Positions 11,192 to 19,120 of a stretch of 64,000 bases of DNA are shown piece after piece. Under the pieces are notes generated by a model that made no database searches, was not told the origin of the DNA, and saw only the letters and a list, made by a program, of their open reading frames with translations. Numbering within the stretch: the first letter of the stretch is position 1; every line of letters begins with the position of its first letter. The position numbers and the translations under genes are program-made. Source of the stretch: Thioalkalivibrio sp. XN279. GTDB lineage: Bacteria; Pseudomonadota; Gammaproteobacteria; Steroidobacterales; XN24. Where the stretch lies: positions 124,001-188,000 of the forward strand of contig NZ_JAANBD010000029.1 of NCBI RefSeq assembly GCF_011089885.1, written 5' to 3'.

Positions 11192-13502
11192 ACTCCTGGA
11201 CGCACGACGCCCTCGCAAGCATCATCCGGGACCGACCCGGGGTGCCCCTGCACCGCCGCTGGTCCTGGTTGGCGCGCTGTTGCTGCTGGCTGCTCCCCTG
11301 CATGCTGCGGAGCCGGGCCAGGCTGCCGCACCAGGCCAGGCCGCTGAGCGCCCGCGCATCGGGCTCGTGCTCGGCGGCGGTGGCGCGCGCGGCGGCGCAC
11401 ACGTCGGCATCTTGAAGGTGCTGGACGAGCTGCGGGTCCCGGTGGACTGTGTTGCCGGCACCAGCATGGGCGCACTGGTCGGTGCCACGTTCGCCAGCGG
11501 CATGCCGGCGGACGAGCTGGAGCGACGGCTGGGCGCGATCGACTGGGCGGCCACCATCGGGACCTCTGTCTGGCGCAACCTGGAGCCGATGCAGCGCAAG
11601 CTTTCCGGCGTCACTTACAGCAACAGCATCGAGTTCAGCGCCTGGGGCGGCGAGCTGCACGGCGACGCCGGCTTCATCCCGGCCCAACAAGTCGAGGCGG
11701 AGCTGCGGCTGCTCATCAGTGGGGCCCGCAATATCACCGACTTTGACCACCTGCCGCTGCCGTTCCGTGCCGTGGCAACGGACCTGAGGTCGAGCAGCAT
11801 GGTCGTGCTCGGGGCGGGCGACCTCGGCGAGGCCATGCGCGCCAGCATGGCGGTCCCCGGCCTGTTCTCACCCGTGGTGCGGGGAGACCAGGTGCTCACC
11901 GACGGCGGCATGGTGCGCAACCTGCCGGTGGACGTGGCGCGCGAGCTGTGCGCGGACGTGGTCATCGCCGTGGCTCTGGCCATCCCGCCACCCGGCGCGG
12001 ACGAACTCAGCTCGTTGTTCACCGCCGCCGGGCGCTCCATCGACGTCGTGATCGAAGCCAACGAAAAAGCCCAGCTGGCCACGCTGGAAAGCGACGACAT
12101 CGCCATCGTCGTCCCGGTGGGCGACATTCGCGCCGGAGATTTCGCCCGGGTGATGGAAACCATCCCGCTGGGAGAAGCCGCGGCGCGCGCGGTCGCCGCG
12201 GACCTGCAGCGTTACGCAGTCCCCGAAGACGATTACCAGCGCTGGCGCGCAGCGGTGACGCGCCGCGCGAGCCCGCCAGTACACATTGCGACCATCGAGT
12301 TCCGCCCCTTGCGCCATGCCTCCGCGGAGTACCTGGCCACCCGCCTGGAAACCCGGATCGGGGACGAGGTGACGCGGGCCGAGCTCGAAGCCGACATGAG
12401 CCGCGTGTTCGCCAGCGGTGATTTCGAGCGCGTGGACTATCGCCTCGTGCCGTATCACGACGATGGATACCGCCTGGTGATCGATGCCCAGGAGAAGCGC
12501 GGCGAGACAGACTTTATCCGCTTCGACCTCGGGCTCGCCGGCTCAGCGGGCGGAGACGTCCTGTTTGCATTGCGCGCGGATCATCGTCGCGAGTGGGTCA
12601 ATGCGCGCGGCGGCCAGTGGAGCAATGCGCTGCAACTCGGCCAGATCTCTGCCCTGGGCACCGCCTTTTACCAGCCGCTGGACGTGGCGCAGAAGTACTA
12701 CGTGGAACCGTCGCTCGGCGTGCGCCGCTCCCTGGAGGATTTTTTTCTCGACGGCGACCGCATCGCCAGCTACCGGCTGCTGGAAACAGGTGCAGGCGTG
12801 GACGTCGGCGTCAATGTCGGCAACCATTTACGCCTGTTCTCGGGCGTGCGCATGGGCATCGCCGACTTCAATCTCGACACGGGCGCCGTGTCACTGCTGG
12901 ATGAAGAGCGCTCACGTGACAACAGCCTGGTTGTCGGCGGCCTGTACGACACGCGCGACTCCGCTTACCTGCCGACCCGCGGCAGCTACGGCCAGTTCGA
13001 GTACCGCAACTCCAACCGCTGGCTGGGCGGCGAGGAGTCATACACCCAGCTCGAGGCCGTTGTCGGCCGTGCCCTGCCATGGCGCAAGCAGGTACTGCTG
13101 CTCGTGGCCGGGGCCGGCCACACGCTGAGCGGAGACCTGCCACGCTATCGCGACTTCCGCATCGGCGGCGCCCGCAGCTTCCCCGCCGTGCAGCGTGGCG
13201 AACTGCGCAGCGAGGGTTACTGGTCCGGCTCGGCCACCTGGATGCTGCGCCTGGCCGACATCCAGGCGCTGTTCGGCCAGGTCTTTTACGGCGGATTCGG
13301 CCTGCAAGCCCTGCGCCTCCTCGATCCCACCGACGGTGGCCCGGACGAGACGATCCTGGGCGCGTCCTTCACGCTCGGTGCGCGCACGCCGGTGGGCCCG
13401 TTGATGCTCACGCTCGGCGTGGCGGACAACGACAGTGTCGAGCTGCACCTGGCGCTGGGGCGGCCCATCGCCGAAGGCTCGCTGCTGGACCGGCTGCAGT
13501 AG
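11157..13502 (+). CDS. Patatin-like phospholipase fused to POTRA and outer-membrane barrel (PlpD/type Vd-like)
   Basis: A secreted patatin lipase is joined to a BamA-type barrel in one 781-residue chain. The patatin domain shows the oxyanion loop GGGGARGGAH (73-82), the nucleophile elbow GTSMG (Ser103) and the catalytic DGG (Asp249). A POTRA-like segment starts near residue 378 (IATIEFRPL), and the last 300 residues form a surface-antigen barrel (YDTRDSAYLPTRGSYG, FRIGGARSFPAVQRG). This is the PlpD architecture, in which the barrel displays or secretes the lipase. The ATG at 11157 overlaps the peptidase gene by 35 bp and gives a long positively charged leader before the hydrophobic core LVLVGALLLLAAPLHA. 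No good ribosome site is visible, so the start is uncertain. Confidence 0.92.
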   Translation: MHAQPGKPGETELLDARRPRKHHPGPTRGAPAPPLVLVGALLLLAAPLHAAEPGQAAAPGQAAERPRIGLVLGGGGARGGAHVGILKVLDELRVPVDCVAGTSMGALVGATFASGMPADELERRLGAIDWAATIGTSVWRNLEPMQRKLSGVTYSNSIEFSAWGGELHGDAGFIPAQQVEAELRLLISGARNITDFDHLPLPFRAVATDLRSSSMVVLGAGDLGEAMRASMAVPGLFSPVVRGDQVLTDGGMVRNLPVDVARELCADVVIAVALAIPPPGADELSSLFTAAGRSIDVVIEANEKAQLATLESDDIAIVVPVGDIRAGDFARVMETIPLGEAAARAVAADLQRYAVPEDDYQRWRAAVTRRASPPVHIATIEFRPLRHASAEYLATRLETRIGDEVTRAELEADMSRVFASGDFERVDYRLVPYHDDGYRLVIDAQEKRGETDFIRFDLGLAGSAGGDVLFALRADHRREWVNARGGQWSNALQLGQISALGTAFYQPLDVAQKYYVEPSLGVRRSLEDFFLDGDRIASYRLLETGAGVDVGVNVGNHLRLFSGVRMGIADFNLDTGAVSLLDEERSRDNSLVVGGLYDTRDSAYLPTRGSYGQFEYRNSNRWLGGEESYTQLEAVVGRALPWRKQVLLLVAGAGHTLSGDLPRYRDFRIGGARSFPAVQRGELRSEGYWSGSATWMLRLADIQALFGQVFYGGFGLQALRLLDPTDGGPDETILGASFTLGARTPVGPLMLTLGVADNDSVELHLALGRPIAEGSLLDRLQ

Positions 13503-13526
13503 GCCGCGGGCCCTGCCCGCCGCAGT

Positions 13527-15563
13527 TCAGCCGCCGCCGCGGGCGGCGTCCCGGCGCAGCACGTAAGCGGGGAAGGTGCCGTAGCGCTTCGCCCACTCCA
13601 GCTGCTTGACGTATTCGCAACGAAAACCTTCGGCGCCCTCGACCGCCGCCAGCGCGGCGAACGCCTCGCTGGCATAGACCTGGCCGGGCGGCGTCTTCGG
13701 CTCCAGCCGCGCCGCACGGCTGACGTGCGTGCCGCAGCATTTCGGCAGGCCCGTGATCGGGTCGGTGGTCAGGTGCACCGGCCCGGCGTGCAACGCCAGG
13801 CGCATCGCCAGCGGGCGGGAGAAGCCGAGGGCCTGCCAGTAGGTTTCCTGCACGGCGTCGAGCAGTCGCAATGCAAACAGGCCCGCCACCTGCACGCTGT
13901 CGAAGGCGAGGAACAGGCCGTCGCCCCAGGTCTCGCGCACGGGGATCGAGCCGGCATCCGCGGCGACGAGCCTGGCGACCATACCGAGACACGACTCGAC
14001 GAACAGCGGCACCTCGGCGTCGTCGAGCCGGCTGAACCCCACTGCATCCGCAAACAGCAGCGACATCACCCGGTCGGTCTTCGGCCGGTCCGGCGCCTCG
14101 GCCGGGGGTGCCGCCAGCGCCGGGATGCGACGCGCCTCCAGCACGCCTTGCACGCCCGTGCCGGCAGCATCAAGCTGCACACAGTCCACCGCCAGCCCAT
14201 GGCGCTGCCACTGGCGCACCGCGCCGGCCGTGCCACCCGGGCCGTCGCCGCCGCGCCCGTCCCAGGCGACCAGCGCCATCACCTCCGTCTCCAGCTCGCG
14301 CGCGCGCAACAGGCCCAGGCCGTGCACCAGCTGGTTGGCGTAATCGTAGGCGACGCCACCGTGCAGCGGGCGGCTGCTGGAAGCGTAGACCACCCGCGCG
14401 TGGCCCAGCTGTCGCTCGAAGCGCGGGCGCCAGCCTTCGACGCCGGGCAGATCGAGGCTGTCCTCGACGAAGCGCTCGGCATGGTACGGCAGCACGACGT
14501 GGGCCTCCCCGCCGAGCGACTCCAGCGCCTCGAGAAACAGCAGGTCTGTGCCGCACGCCGCCGACGACACCCCGACCAGGCCGTTGTGGGCTTCAAGCCA
14601 GCCGCGGATCGCGGCATACACTGCGCGCTCCAGCCGCGGCGGGAAATGCCGCTCCGGCCGGTCGGGCCGGTCGGGCCGATCGAGCATGTGACCGGAGAAC
14701 AGGACCACTCGCGGCAAGGGCAGCCACTGCTCTACCAGCTGCGGGTCGCCCCCCAGGTGTGCGAGCAGCAGGCGCGCATGGCGGCGCGTCGAGCTCAGGT
14801 CACCGAATCGGTGCCGGCCGCAAGTCGCCGCCTCCCGGTACCAGCGCTCGGCCGCCACCAGGTCGTGGCGGGCCAGGGCGGCTTCCCCCAGGGTAGCCAG
14901 CACCCAGTAGCGCTCCGGGTGCGCGTCCTCCAGTCGCTCCAGTGCGTCCAGGCACTCGCGCGTGACCTCCAGCGCCACCGCCGCGGCACGCGCTGCATCC
15001 CCCTGCACTGTCGCGAGCGTCGCCACGTTGATGCCGGCCCAGTGGCCGTGGCCGTGCTCATAGGCCTGGCCGTACAGGCGCAGCGCGGCCTCGAGGTGCT
15101 TGCGGCGCGGTCCGCCGTGCGCCGCAAGGCCGAGGTCCTTGTGGGTGCGCGCGAGGATGCCGAGCGTCTCGTCCTCGAGGTGGCCCTGCTCTCGCAGCCC
15201 TTCCAGCACGCGGTTGGCCGCCTCCGTGCTGCCGCTGCGCGCCAGGGCCAGGCCCTGCACCTGGCGCAGGACGACATCCGCCGGCGCCGCCTCGAGTCCT
15301 TCTGCGGCGACCTCGAGGGCGAGAAGCGGGGCGCCCAAGTCGACGAAGGCCCGCGCGAGCAGGGCGTAAGCGTCCCACATGCCGGTCCAGCCCAGCGCCG
15401 GGTCCGCGCGCTCCCGCCACAACACCAGCAGGCCTGCAAGGTCATGCTGCAGCGCCTGGATCCTGTTGCGTAGGGCTTTTTGCGCTTCGATGATCGTTTC
15501 CTCTCGCAGCATTTCGCGCGGCGCCGCGGGTGCCGTCCTCGTGCCCGAGCCATGCTGCACCAC
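13527..15563 (-). CDS. TPR-like / Rossmann-like / class III nucleotide cyclase multidomain protein
   Basis: The 678-residue soluble protein appears to have three parts. Residues about 20-260 are TPR-like helical repeats resembling the 'TRAFs-binding' domain of bacterial signalling proteins. Residues about 280-440 form a possible SLOG-like nucleotide-binding fold (VVLFSGHMLDRP, then SSAACGTDLLFLEALESLGG and HVVLPYHAERF). Residues about 490-670 are a class III adenylate/guanylate cyclase domain with both metal-binding aspartates plausible (LLFADAVGFS and WGDGLFLAF) and RAARLEPKTPPGQVY. The GTG at 15563 is the longest start; an ATG at 15512 is an alternative and neither has a clear ribosome site. 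A DRP-DRP-ERH stretch is encoded by a 9-bp repeat near 14660. Ligand and product are unknown. Confidence 0.75.
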   Translation of the reverse strand: MVQHGSGTRTAPAAPREMLREETIIEAQKALRNRIQALQHDLAGLLVLWRERADPALGWTGMWDAYALLARAFVDLGAPLLALEVAAEGLEAAPADVVLRQVQGLALARSGSTEAANRVLEGLREQGHLEDETLGILARTHKDLGLAAHGGPRRKHLEAALRLYGQAYEHGHGHWAGINVATLATVQGDAARAAAVALEVTRECLDALERLEDAHPERYWVLATLGEAALARHDLVAAERWYREAATCGRHRFGDLSSTRRHARLLLAHLGGDPQLVEQWLPLPRVVLFSGHMLDRPDRPDRPERHFPPRLERAVYAAIRGWLEAHNGLVGVSSAACGTDLLFLEALESLGGEAHVVLPYHAERFVEDSLDLPGVEGWRPRFERQLGHARVVYASSSRPLHGGVAYDYANQLVHGLGLLRARELETEVMALVAWDGRGGDGPGGTAGAVRQWQRHGLAVDCVQLDAAGTGVQGVLEARRIPALAAPPAEAPDRPKTDRVMSLLFADAVGFSRLDDAEVPLFVESCLGMVARLVAADAGSIPVRETWGDGLFLAFDSVQVAGLFALRLLDAVQETYWQALGFSRPLAMRLALHAGPVHLTTDPITGLPKCCGTHVSRAARLEPKTPPGQVYASEAFAALAAVEGAEGFRCEYVKQLEWAKRYGTFPAYVLRRDAARGGG

Positions 15564-15645
15564 GTTGGCCCGGCCATTCTAGCCCGATGACCACGACGCG
15601 ACGTCGCGGCGATAAGCGCCTGCGACGCGCGCTCCGGTGCTGCAG

Positions 15646-15651
15646 TATCAT
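15646..15651 (+). promoter_or_regulatory. Possible -10 element for the DUF3307 gene
   Basis: TATCAT preceded by a TG dinucleotide lies 67 bases before the ATG at 15718, in the divergent gap with the cyclase-domain gene. No clear -35 is seen. Confidence 0.3.
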
Positions 15652-15717
15652 CGCCCGCATGAGGCGGCCTCTCGAGCGCAGGCGCCTGGCTTGACAGGAA
15701 ACTGGAGCACGACTGAC

Positions 15718-16104
15718 ATGATCACCGCCGACCAGCTTGTCGCCCATGCCGTCGGCGACTACGTTCTCCAGAGCGAGTGGATGGTGCGCGAGAAGGGGCG
15801 CAGCCACTTCGCCGCCCTGGTCCATGTCGTGGTCTACACGCTGCCCTTTCTGTTCCTGACCCAGAACCCGCTCACGCTGGCGGTCATCGCCGGCTCGCAC
15901 TACGTGCTCGATCGCTGGCGGCTGGCGCGCTACGTGGTCTGGCTGAAGAACCGGCCCTGGCCCGGCAGCCGACCCTGGGCGGAGTGTCGCGAAACCGGAT
16001 ATCCGCCCGATACCCCGAAATGGATGGCGACCTGGCTGATGATCATCGTGGACAACACGCTGCACGTGCTGATCAACGGCGCCGCGATCACTTACATCGG
16101 CTGA
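15718..16104 (+). CDS. DUF3307 family membrane protein
   Basis: The 128-residue protein carries the DUF3307 pattern: an N-terminal AHAVGDYVLQSEWMVREKG, hydrophobic segments around FAALVHVVVYTLPFLFL and TLAVIAGSHYVLDRWRLARY, and a C-terminal helix (WMATWLMIIVDNTLHVLIN). Three to four membrane helices with conserved His and Asp residues (HAVGDY, DNTLHVL) are seen. The biochemical role of the family is unknown. A GGAG site lies 10 bases before the ATG at 15718. Confidence 0.85.
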   Translation: MITADQLVAHAVGDYVLQSEWMVREKGRSHFAALVHVVVYTLPFLFLTQNPLTLAVIAGSHYVLDRWRLARYVVWLKNRPWPGSRPWAECRETGYPPDTPKWMATWLMIIVDNTLHVLINGAAITYIG

Positions 16105-16124
16105 GGGCCGGACTGGGCTCGCGT

Positions 16125-16130
16125 TATACT
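16125..16130 (+). promoter_or_regulatory. Possible -10 element for zapG
   Basis: TATACT lies 36 bases upstream of the zapG start. No strong -35 is seen at the matching distance. It may provide separate expression of zapG after the DUF3307 gene. Confidence 0.35.
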
Positions 16131-16165
16131 TGCGCTTGCAACTGGTCGAACCTGGAGGGAATCAA

Positions 16166-16573
16166 GTGGGCACCATCGGATGGCTCGCACTGGTCGCCGT
16201 CGGCATCGCCCTCGGCGTAGGCATCGGGCGCGCATGGCCCGTCCGCACGGCAAAGATGGCGGAGCTGGAGCGGGAAAAGGACCAGGCGCGCAACGAGCTG
16301 GGCCAGTACCGCGAGGAAGTCAGCGCGCACTTCGAGCGCACCGCCGAGCTGTTCGACAAGGTCACCGCGGATTACCGCAGCCTCTACGAGCACCTGGCAT
16401 TGAGCGCGCGCCAGCTCGGTGCCATCGGGGGCGAGTCCACGCCGCGGCCTCTAGAACAGCCGGAGCAGCGCCGGCTGCGCGCCTCGGCGACGCCGGAGAC
16501 GGCCGAGACCTCCGAAACGCCGGACGCGACGGCAGAGGCGTCGGCGCCGTCAGCGGAGCGCAGAGACTCTTAG
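16166..16573 (+). CDS. zapG: ZapG/YhcB-type inner-membrane division/envelope protein (DUF1043)
   Basis: YhcB/ZapG proteins (DUF1043) sit in the inner membrane and help coordinate cell-envelope growth and division. The 135-residue protein has one N-terminal membrane helix (IGWLALVAVGIALGVGIGRA), a coiled coil (ELEREKDQARNELGQYREEV), the segment FERTAELFDKVTADYRSLYEHL that is characteristic of the family, and an acidic, Ala/Thr-rich tail. The GTG at 16166 is chosen because GGAGG lies 7 bases upstream. The 3' end overlaps the convergent PQQ-dehydrogenase gene by 24 bp. Confidence 0.88.
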   Translation: MGTIGWLALVAVGIALGVGIGRAWPVRTAKMAELEREKDQARNELGQYREEVSAHFERTAELFDKVTADYRSLYEHLALSARQLGAIGGESTPRPLEQPEQRRLRASATPETAETSETPDATAEASAPSAERRDS

Positions 16574-17659
16574 CACCTGCCCGCGCGGGGAATCGGTCAA
16601 GAGGAACAGCGCGCCGTCAGGCGCCACCTTGACGTCGCGCAACCGCGCGCCGACCTCGCCGAACAGCGCTTCCTGCGACACGACGCGATCGCCCTCCAGC
16701 ACCAGGCGACGGACTTCTTGCGCGACCAGCGCCGAGACGAACAGGCTGCCGTCCCATTGCGGAAACTGCGCGCCCCGATACAGCGTCATGCCCGCCGGCG
16801 CGATCGACGGCGTCCAGTGCAGCACCGGGTCCTCCATGCCTGGGCGCGTGGTCCAGGGCGAAATGCGCGCCCCCGAGTAATCCACGCCGAAGGTCGCCAC
16901 CGGCCAGCCGTAGTTGCGGCCCGCCTGCACCAGGTTGAGCTCGTCGCCGCCACGCGGGCCGTGCTCATGCGCCCACAGCCGGCCGGTCGCGGCGTCGAAC
17001 ACCAGCCCCTGCACGTTGCGATGTCCGAAGCTGTAGATCTCGGGCCGGGCCCCTTCCTGGCCGACGAAGGGGTTGTCCTCGGGCACGCTGCCGTCGGGAC
17101 GGATGCGCACGATCGTGCCGGTGTGACTGTCGAGGCGCTGCGCCTCTTCGCGATAATCGAAAGCGTCGCCGAGACCGATCGCCAGCGTGCCGTCGCCGAG
17201 GAAGGCCATGCGCGCGCCGTAGTGCACCGGCCGGTCGCGGGGCGGCTGGATGTCGAAGATCACCTCGACATCGATGAGTTCCCGCCCCTGCAGGCGGCCG
17301 CGCACCACCCGCGTGCCGCTGGCGCGCGCGTCGCCATGCGCCAGGGACAGGTAGATCCAGCCGTTCTCCTCGTAGCGCGGATCGAGCAGCACCTCGAACA
17401 GGCCGGCCTGGCTGCGCACGAAAGCCGCGGGCACGCCCCCCACCGGGTCCTCCAGCAGGCGGCCGTCCTCGATGAGGCGCAGGCGGCCGGCGCGCTCGGT
17501 CACCAGCATGCGGCCGTCGGGCAGGAAGGCGATCGACCAGGGGTGCTCCAGGCCCTCCGCGACCGTCTCGATGCGGTACTCGACGGCCGCGGCGGGCAGG
17601 CCGCAAGCGGCCAGCAGCAGGCAGAGCGCGAGGCAGCGAAGTGAGCGTGATGCAATCAT
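16550..17659 (-). CDS. PQQ-dependent aldose sugar dehydrogenase-like protein (YliI/Asd type)
   Basis: The 369-residue periplasmic protein has a signal peptide (MIASRSLRCLALCLLLAAC, ending PAAA) and the six-bladed propeller of soluble glucose/aldose dehydrogenases. Family motifs are LEHPWSIAFLPDGRMLVTER at the start, FGHRNVQGLVFD, AHEHGPRGGDELN and GRNYGWPVA. Relatives oxidise aldose sugars with PQQ and calcium; the true substrate cannot be told from sequence. No PQQ biosynthesis genes lie in the window. The ATG at 17659 is preferred because it begins the signal peptide. Confidence 0.9.
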   Translation of the reverse strand: MIASRSLRCLALCLLLAACGLPAAAVEYRIETVAEGLEHPWSIAFLPDGRMLVTERAGRLRLIEDGRLLEDPVGGVPAAFVRSQAGLFEVLLDPRYEENGWIYLSLAHGDARASGTRVVRGRLQGRELIDVEVIFDIQPPRDRPVHYGARMAFLGDGTLAIGLGDAFDYREEAQRLDSHTGTIVRIRPDGSVPEDNPFVGQEGARPEIYSFGHRNVQGLVFDAATGRLWAHEHGPRGGDELNLVQAGRNYGWPVATFGVDYSGARISPWTTRPGMEDPVLHWTPSIAPAGMTLYRGAQFPQWDGSLFVSALVAQEVRRLVLEGDRVVSQEALFGEVGARLRDVKVAPDGALFLLTDSPRGQVLRVSALR

Positions 17660-17742
17660 TTGGGTGATTTCCGCCTTGGGGACTGCAACAATACCAGAGC
17701 CGTCCGGCCTCCCCGGCCATCCGCATGGAGTCGCGATCCCCG

Positions 17743-18198
17743 ATGAAGTTCCTGCGCCTGCTGCTGGCATGGCTGGTCGCCGCGGTCGTCACGGCGGCGC
17801 TCGGCAGCATCATCCAGACCCAGTTCAACCTCGCCGCCATCGCCGCGCTCGGCGCCTCCGTCCCGTTGGGTGCGCGCCTGCAAACGACCCTGCACGACCT
17901 GGCGGGTTTCGCGCCCATGTTCGGACTGGTGGGCGCCGCCGGCTTCGTACCGGGGTTCGTGGTGGCCGCGCTGTTGTCCTGGCGCCGCCCGGAGTGGCGC
18001 GCGTTGCTGTATCCGCTGGCCGGCGCCGCCGCGCTGGTGGCGGCCGTGCTGCTGATGAACGGCCTGCTGCCGGTTACGCCCATCGGCGCCACGCGTTCAG
18101 CCTGGGGCATCGCCGCGCTGGGCCTGGCGGGGCTGGCCGGGGGCGCGGCCTTCGCCGCCCTGGCGCCGCGCAGCACGCGCGCGAGGACCATGGCTTGA
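17743..18198 (+). CDS. Four-helix membrane protein, function unknown
   Basis: The 151-residue protein is dominated by four hydrophobic segments (LLLAWLVAAVVTAALGSII, FGLVGAAGFVPGFVVAALL, PLAGAAALVAAVLLMNGLL and IAALGLAGLAGGAAFAALA). The segment FNLAAIAALGASVPLGARLQ between helices 1 and 2 resembles a conserved but uncharacterised proteobacterial membrane protein. No catalytic motif is visible. The ATG at 17743 (MKFLRLLL) gives a normal N terminus; an ATG at 17725 is in frame. Confidence 0.7.
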   Translation: MKFLRLLLAWLVAAVVTAALGSIIQTQFNLAAIAALGASVPLGARLQTTLHDLAGFAPMFGLVGAAGFVPGFVVAALLSWRRPEWRALLYPLAGAAALVAAVLLMNGLLPVTPIGATRSAWGIAALGLAGLAGGAAFAALAPRSTRARTMA

Positions 18199-18242
18199 GG
18201 CCGCCCGGCCTTGATATGCTGCGGAACCAAACGCCAGCCCGC

Positions 18243-18267
18243 GGGTCCGAAAATGCTTCGGACCGCA
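18243..18267. other. Hairpin ahead of the DUF4920 gene
   Basis: GGTCCGA and TCGGACC form a perfect 7-bp stem with a 7-base loop, 10-20 bases before the ribosome site of the DUF4920 gene. No T-run follows, so it is not a standard terminator. It could be a leader structure. Confidence 0.4.
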
Positions 18268-18287
18268 ACATGCCAAGAGGTATCGTC

Positions 18288-18782
18288 ATGAAGTTTTCCG
18301 CCGCCGCCCTGCTCGCTGTTCTCGCCCTGTCCGCGGCCGCGCCCGCGACGGCCGAGAATGTCATCCGCCTGTCCGAACCCGTCGAGGTCGGTGCGGGCTA
18401 CGAGGTGTTTGGCGCCCCGGTAGGTGAAGCCGGCGAACCGGTCCGCCTGGGCGAGATCATTGCCGCCAGCGACCAGTACGCGGGCCAGGAAGTGCATGCC
18501 ACCGCCAAGGTCGCCAAGGTCTGCCAGAAGAAAGGTTGTTTCTTCGTCGCCCACGACGGCGAAGCCACCGCCCGGATCACCTTCGTCGACTACAGCTTTT
18601 TCGTCCCCACCGACTCCGGCGGCAAGGACGTGACCATCGTCGGCACCTTCAACCGCAAGACGCTCTCCGAAGCCCAGGCGCAGCATTTCGCCCAGGATGC
18701 CGGCGAGGACCCGAGCAAGGTGCAGGGGCCGCGCGAGGAGTACTCCATCGTCGCGACCTCGGTCGTCATCCCGACGTCCTGA
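18288..18782 (+). CDS. DUF4920-domain secreted protein
   Basis: The 164-residue protein has a clear signal peptide (MKFSAAALLAVLALSAAAPA, cleaved near TAE). The mature domain matches DUF4920: VRLGEIIAASDQYAGQEVHA, VAKVCQKKGCFFVAHDGEA and VTIVGTFNRKTLSEAQAQHF. The conserved CxxxGCF cysteine pair suggests metal or redox chemistry, but the family is uncharacterised. An AGAGG site lies 7 bases before the ATG at 18288. A hairpin precedes the ribosome site. Confidence 0.88.
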   Translation: MKFSAAALLAVLALSAAAPATAENVIRLSEPVEVGAGYEVFGAPVGEAGEPVRLGEIIAASDQYAGQEVHATAKVAKVCQKKGCFFVAHDGEATARITFVDYSFFVPTDSGGKDVTIVGTFNRKTLSEAQAQHFAQDAGEDPSKVQGPREEYSIVATSVVIPTS

Positions 18783-18819
18783 CGACGGCTTGGGTGGCCG
18801 CGCGGCCGGGCGGCCGGGC

Positions 18820-18875
18820 CAGGGCATGGCCCGTCTCGCTTGGAATTCTTATGCCGCTCGACGGGCCATGCCCTG
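18820..18875 (-). repeat. Hairpin repeat, copy A
   Basis: A perfect 16-bp stem (CAGGGCATGGCCCGTC at 18820-18835 with its complement at 18860-18875) encloses a 24-base loop. Read on the minus strand, the loop begins GAGCGGCATAAG and ends TTCCAAGCGA, matching the loop of copy B. The stem sequence is unrelated to the stems of the other copies. There is no T-run after either arm. Confidence 0.8.
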
Positions 18876-19029
18876 CCCCGACCACCCTGCTTCGGCCTCG
18901 ACCGTCTTGCGCGCTCAAACGCCCGGTTGCCGGGCTGGCCGATCGGTTCGCGACGGTGTCGGCTCACAGCGGTGTCGGCTGGCGCGGGACCGGTCGGTCC
19001 GCGACGGGATGAGCAGGCCCGGAACTCGA

Positions 19030-19102
19030 GGCAAGGTCCGTTACGGGTCCCTCGAGCGGCATAAAGATTTCCAAGCGAGGGGGACCCGTAACGGGCCTTG
19101 CC
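19030..19102 (+). repeat. Hairpin repeat, copy B
   Basis: A 22-bp stem (19030-19051 with 19081-19102, one G-T wobble) encloses a 29-base loop. The loop contains GAGCGGCATAAAG and TTTCCAAGCGA on the plus strand. It is an inverted partner of copy A, 154 bp away, and ends 18 bp before the stop of the fetB-like gene. Confidence 0.8.
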
Positions 19103-19120
19103 GAAGCCCCGCGGGCAGGA

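Larger units (their letters stand above)
18783..19120. other. 338-bp gene-free convergent region with an inverted pair of long hairpins
   Basis: No credible coding sequence is present between the convergent DUF4920 and fetB-like genes. The region holds two long stem-loops (18820-18875 and 19030-19102) with related loops in opposite orientation. The 154-bp spacer contains two direct repeats: GGTGTCGGCT at 18955 and 18971, and TCGGT(T/C)CGCGACGG at 18943 and 18994. It may be a structured or mobile repeat unit. See also the related pair at 52734-53096. Confidence 0.75.

Noticed and set aside
18820..19102. Hairpins A and B as ordinary intrinsic terminators of the convergent genes
   Set aside because: They have no T-runs, the loops are too long, the loop sequence is conserved, and a similar pair occurs between two genes in the same direction near recA.
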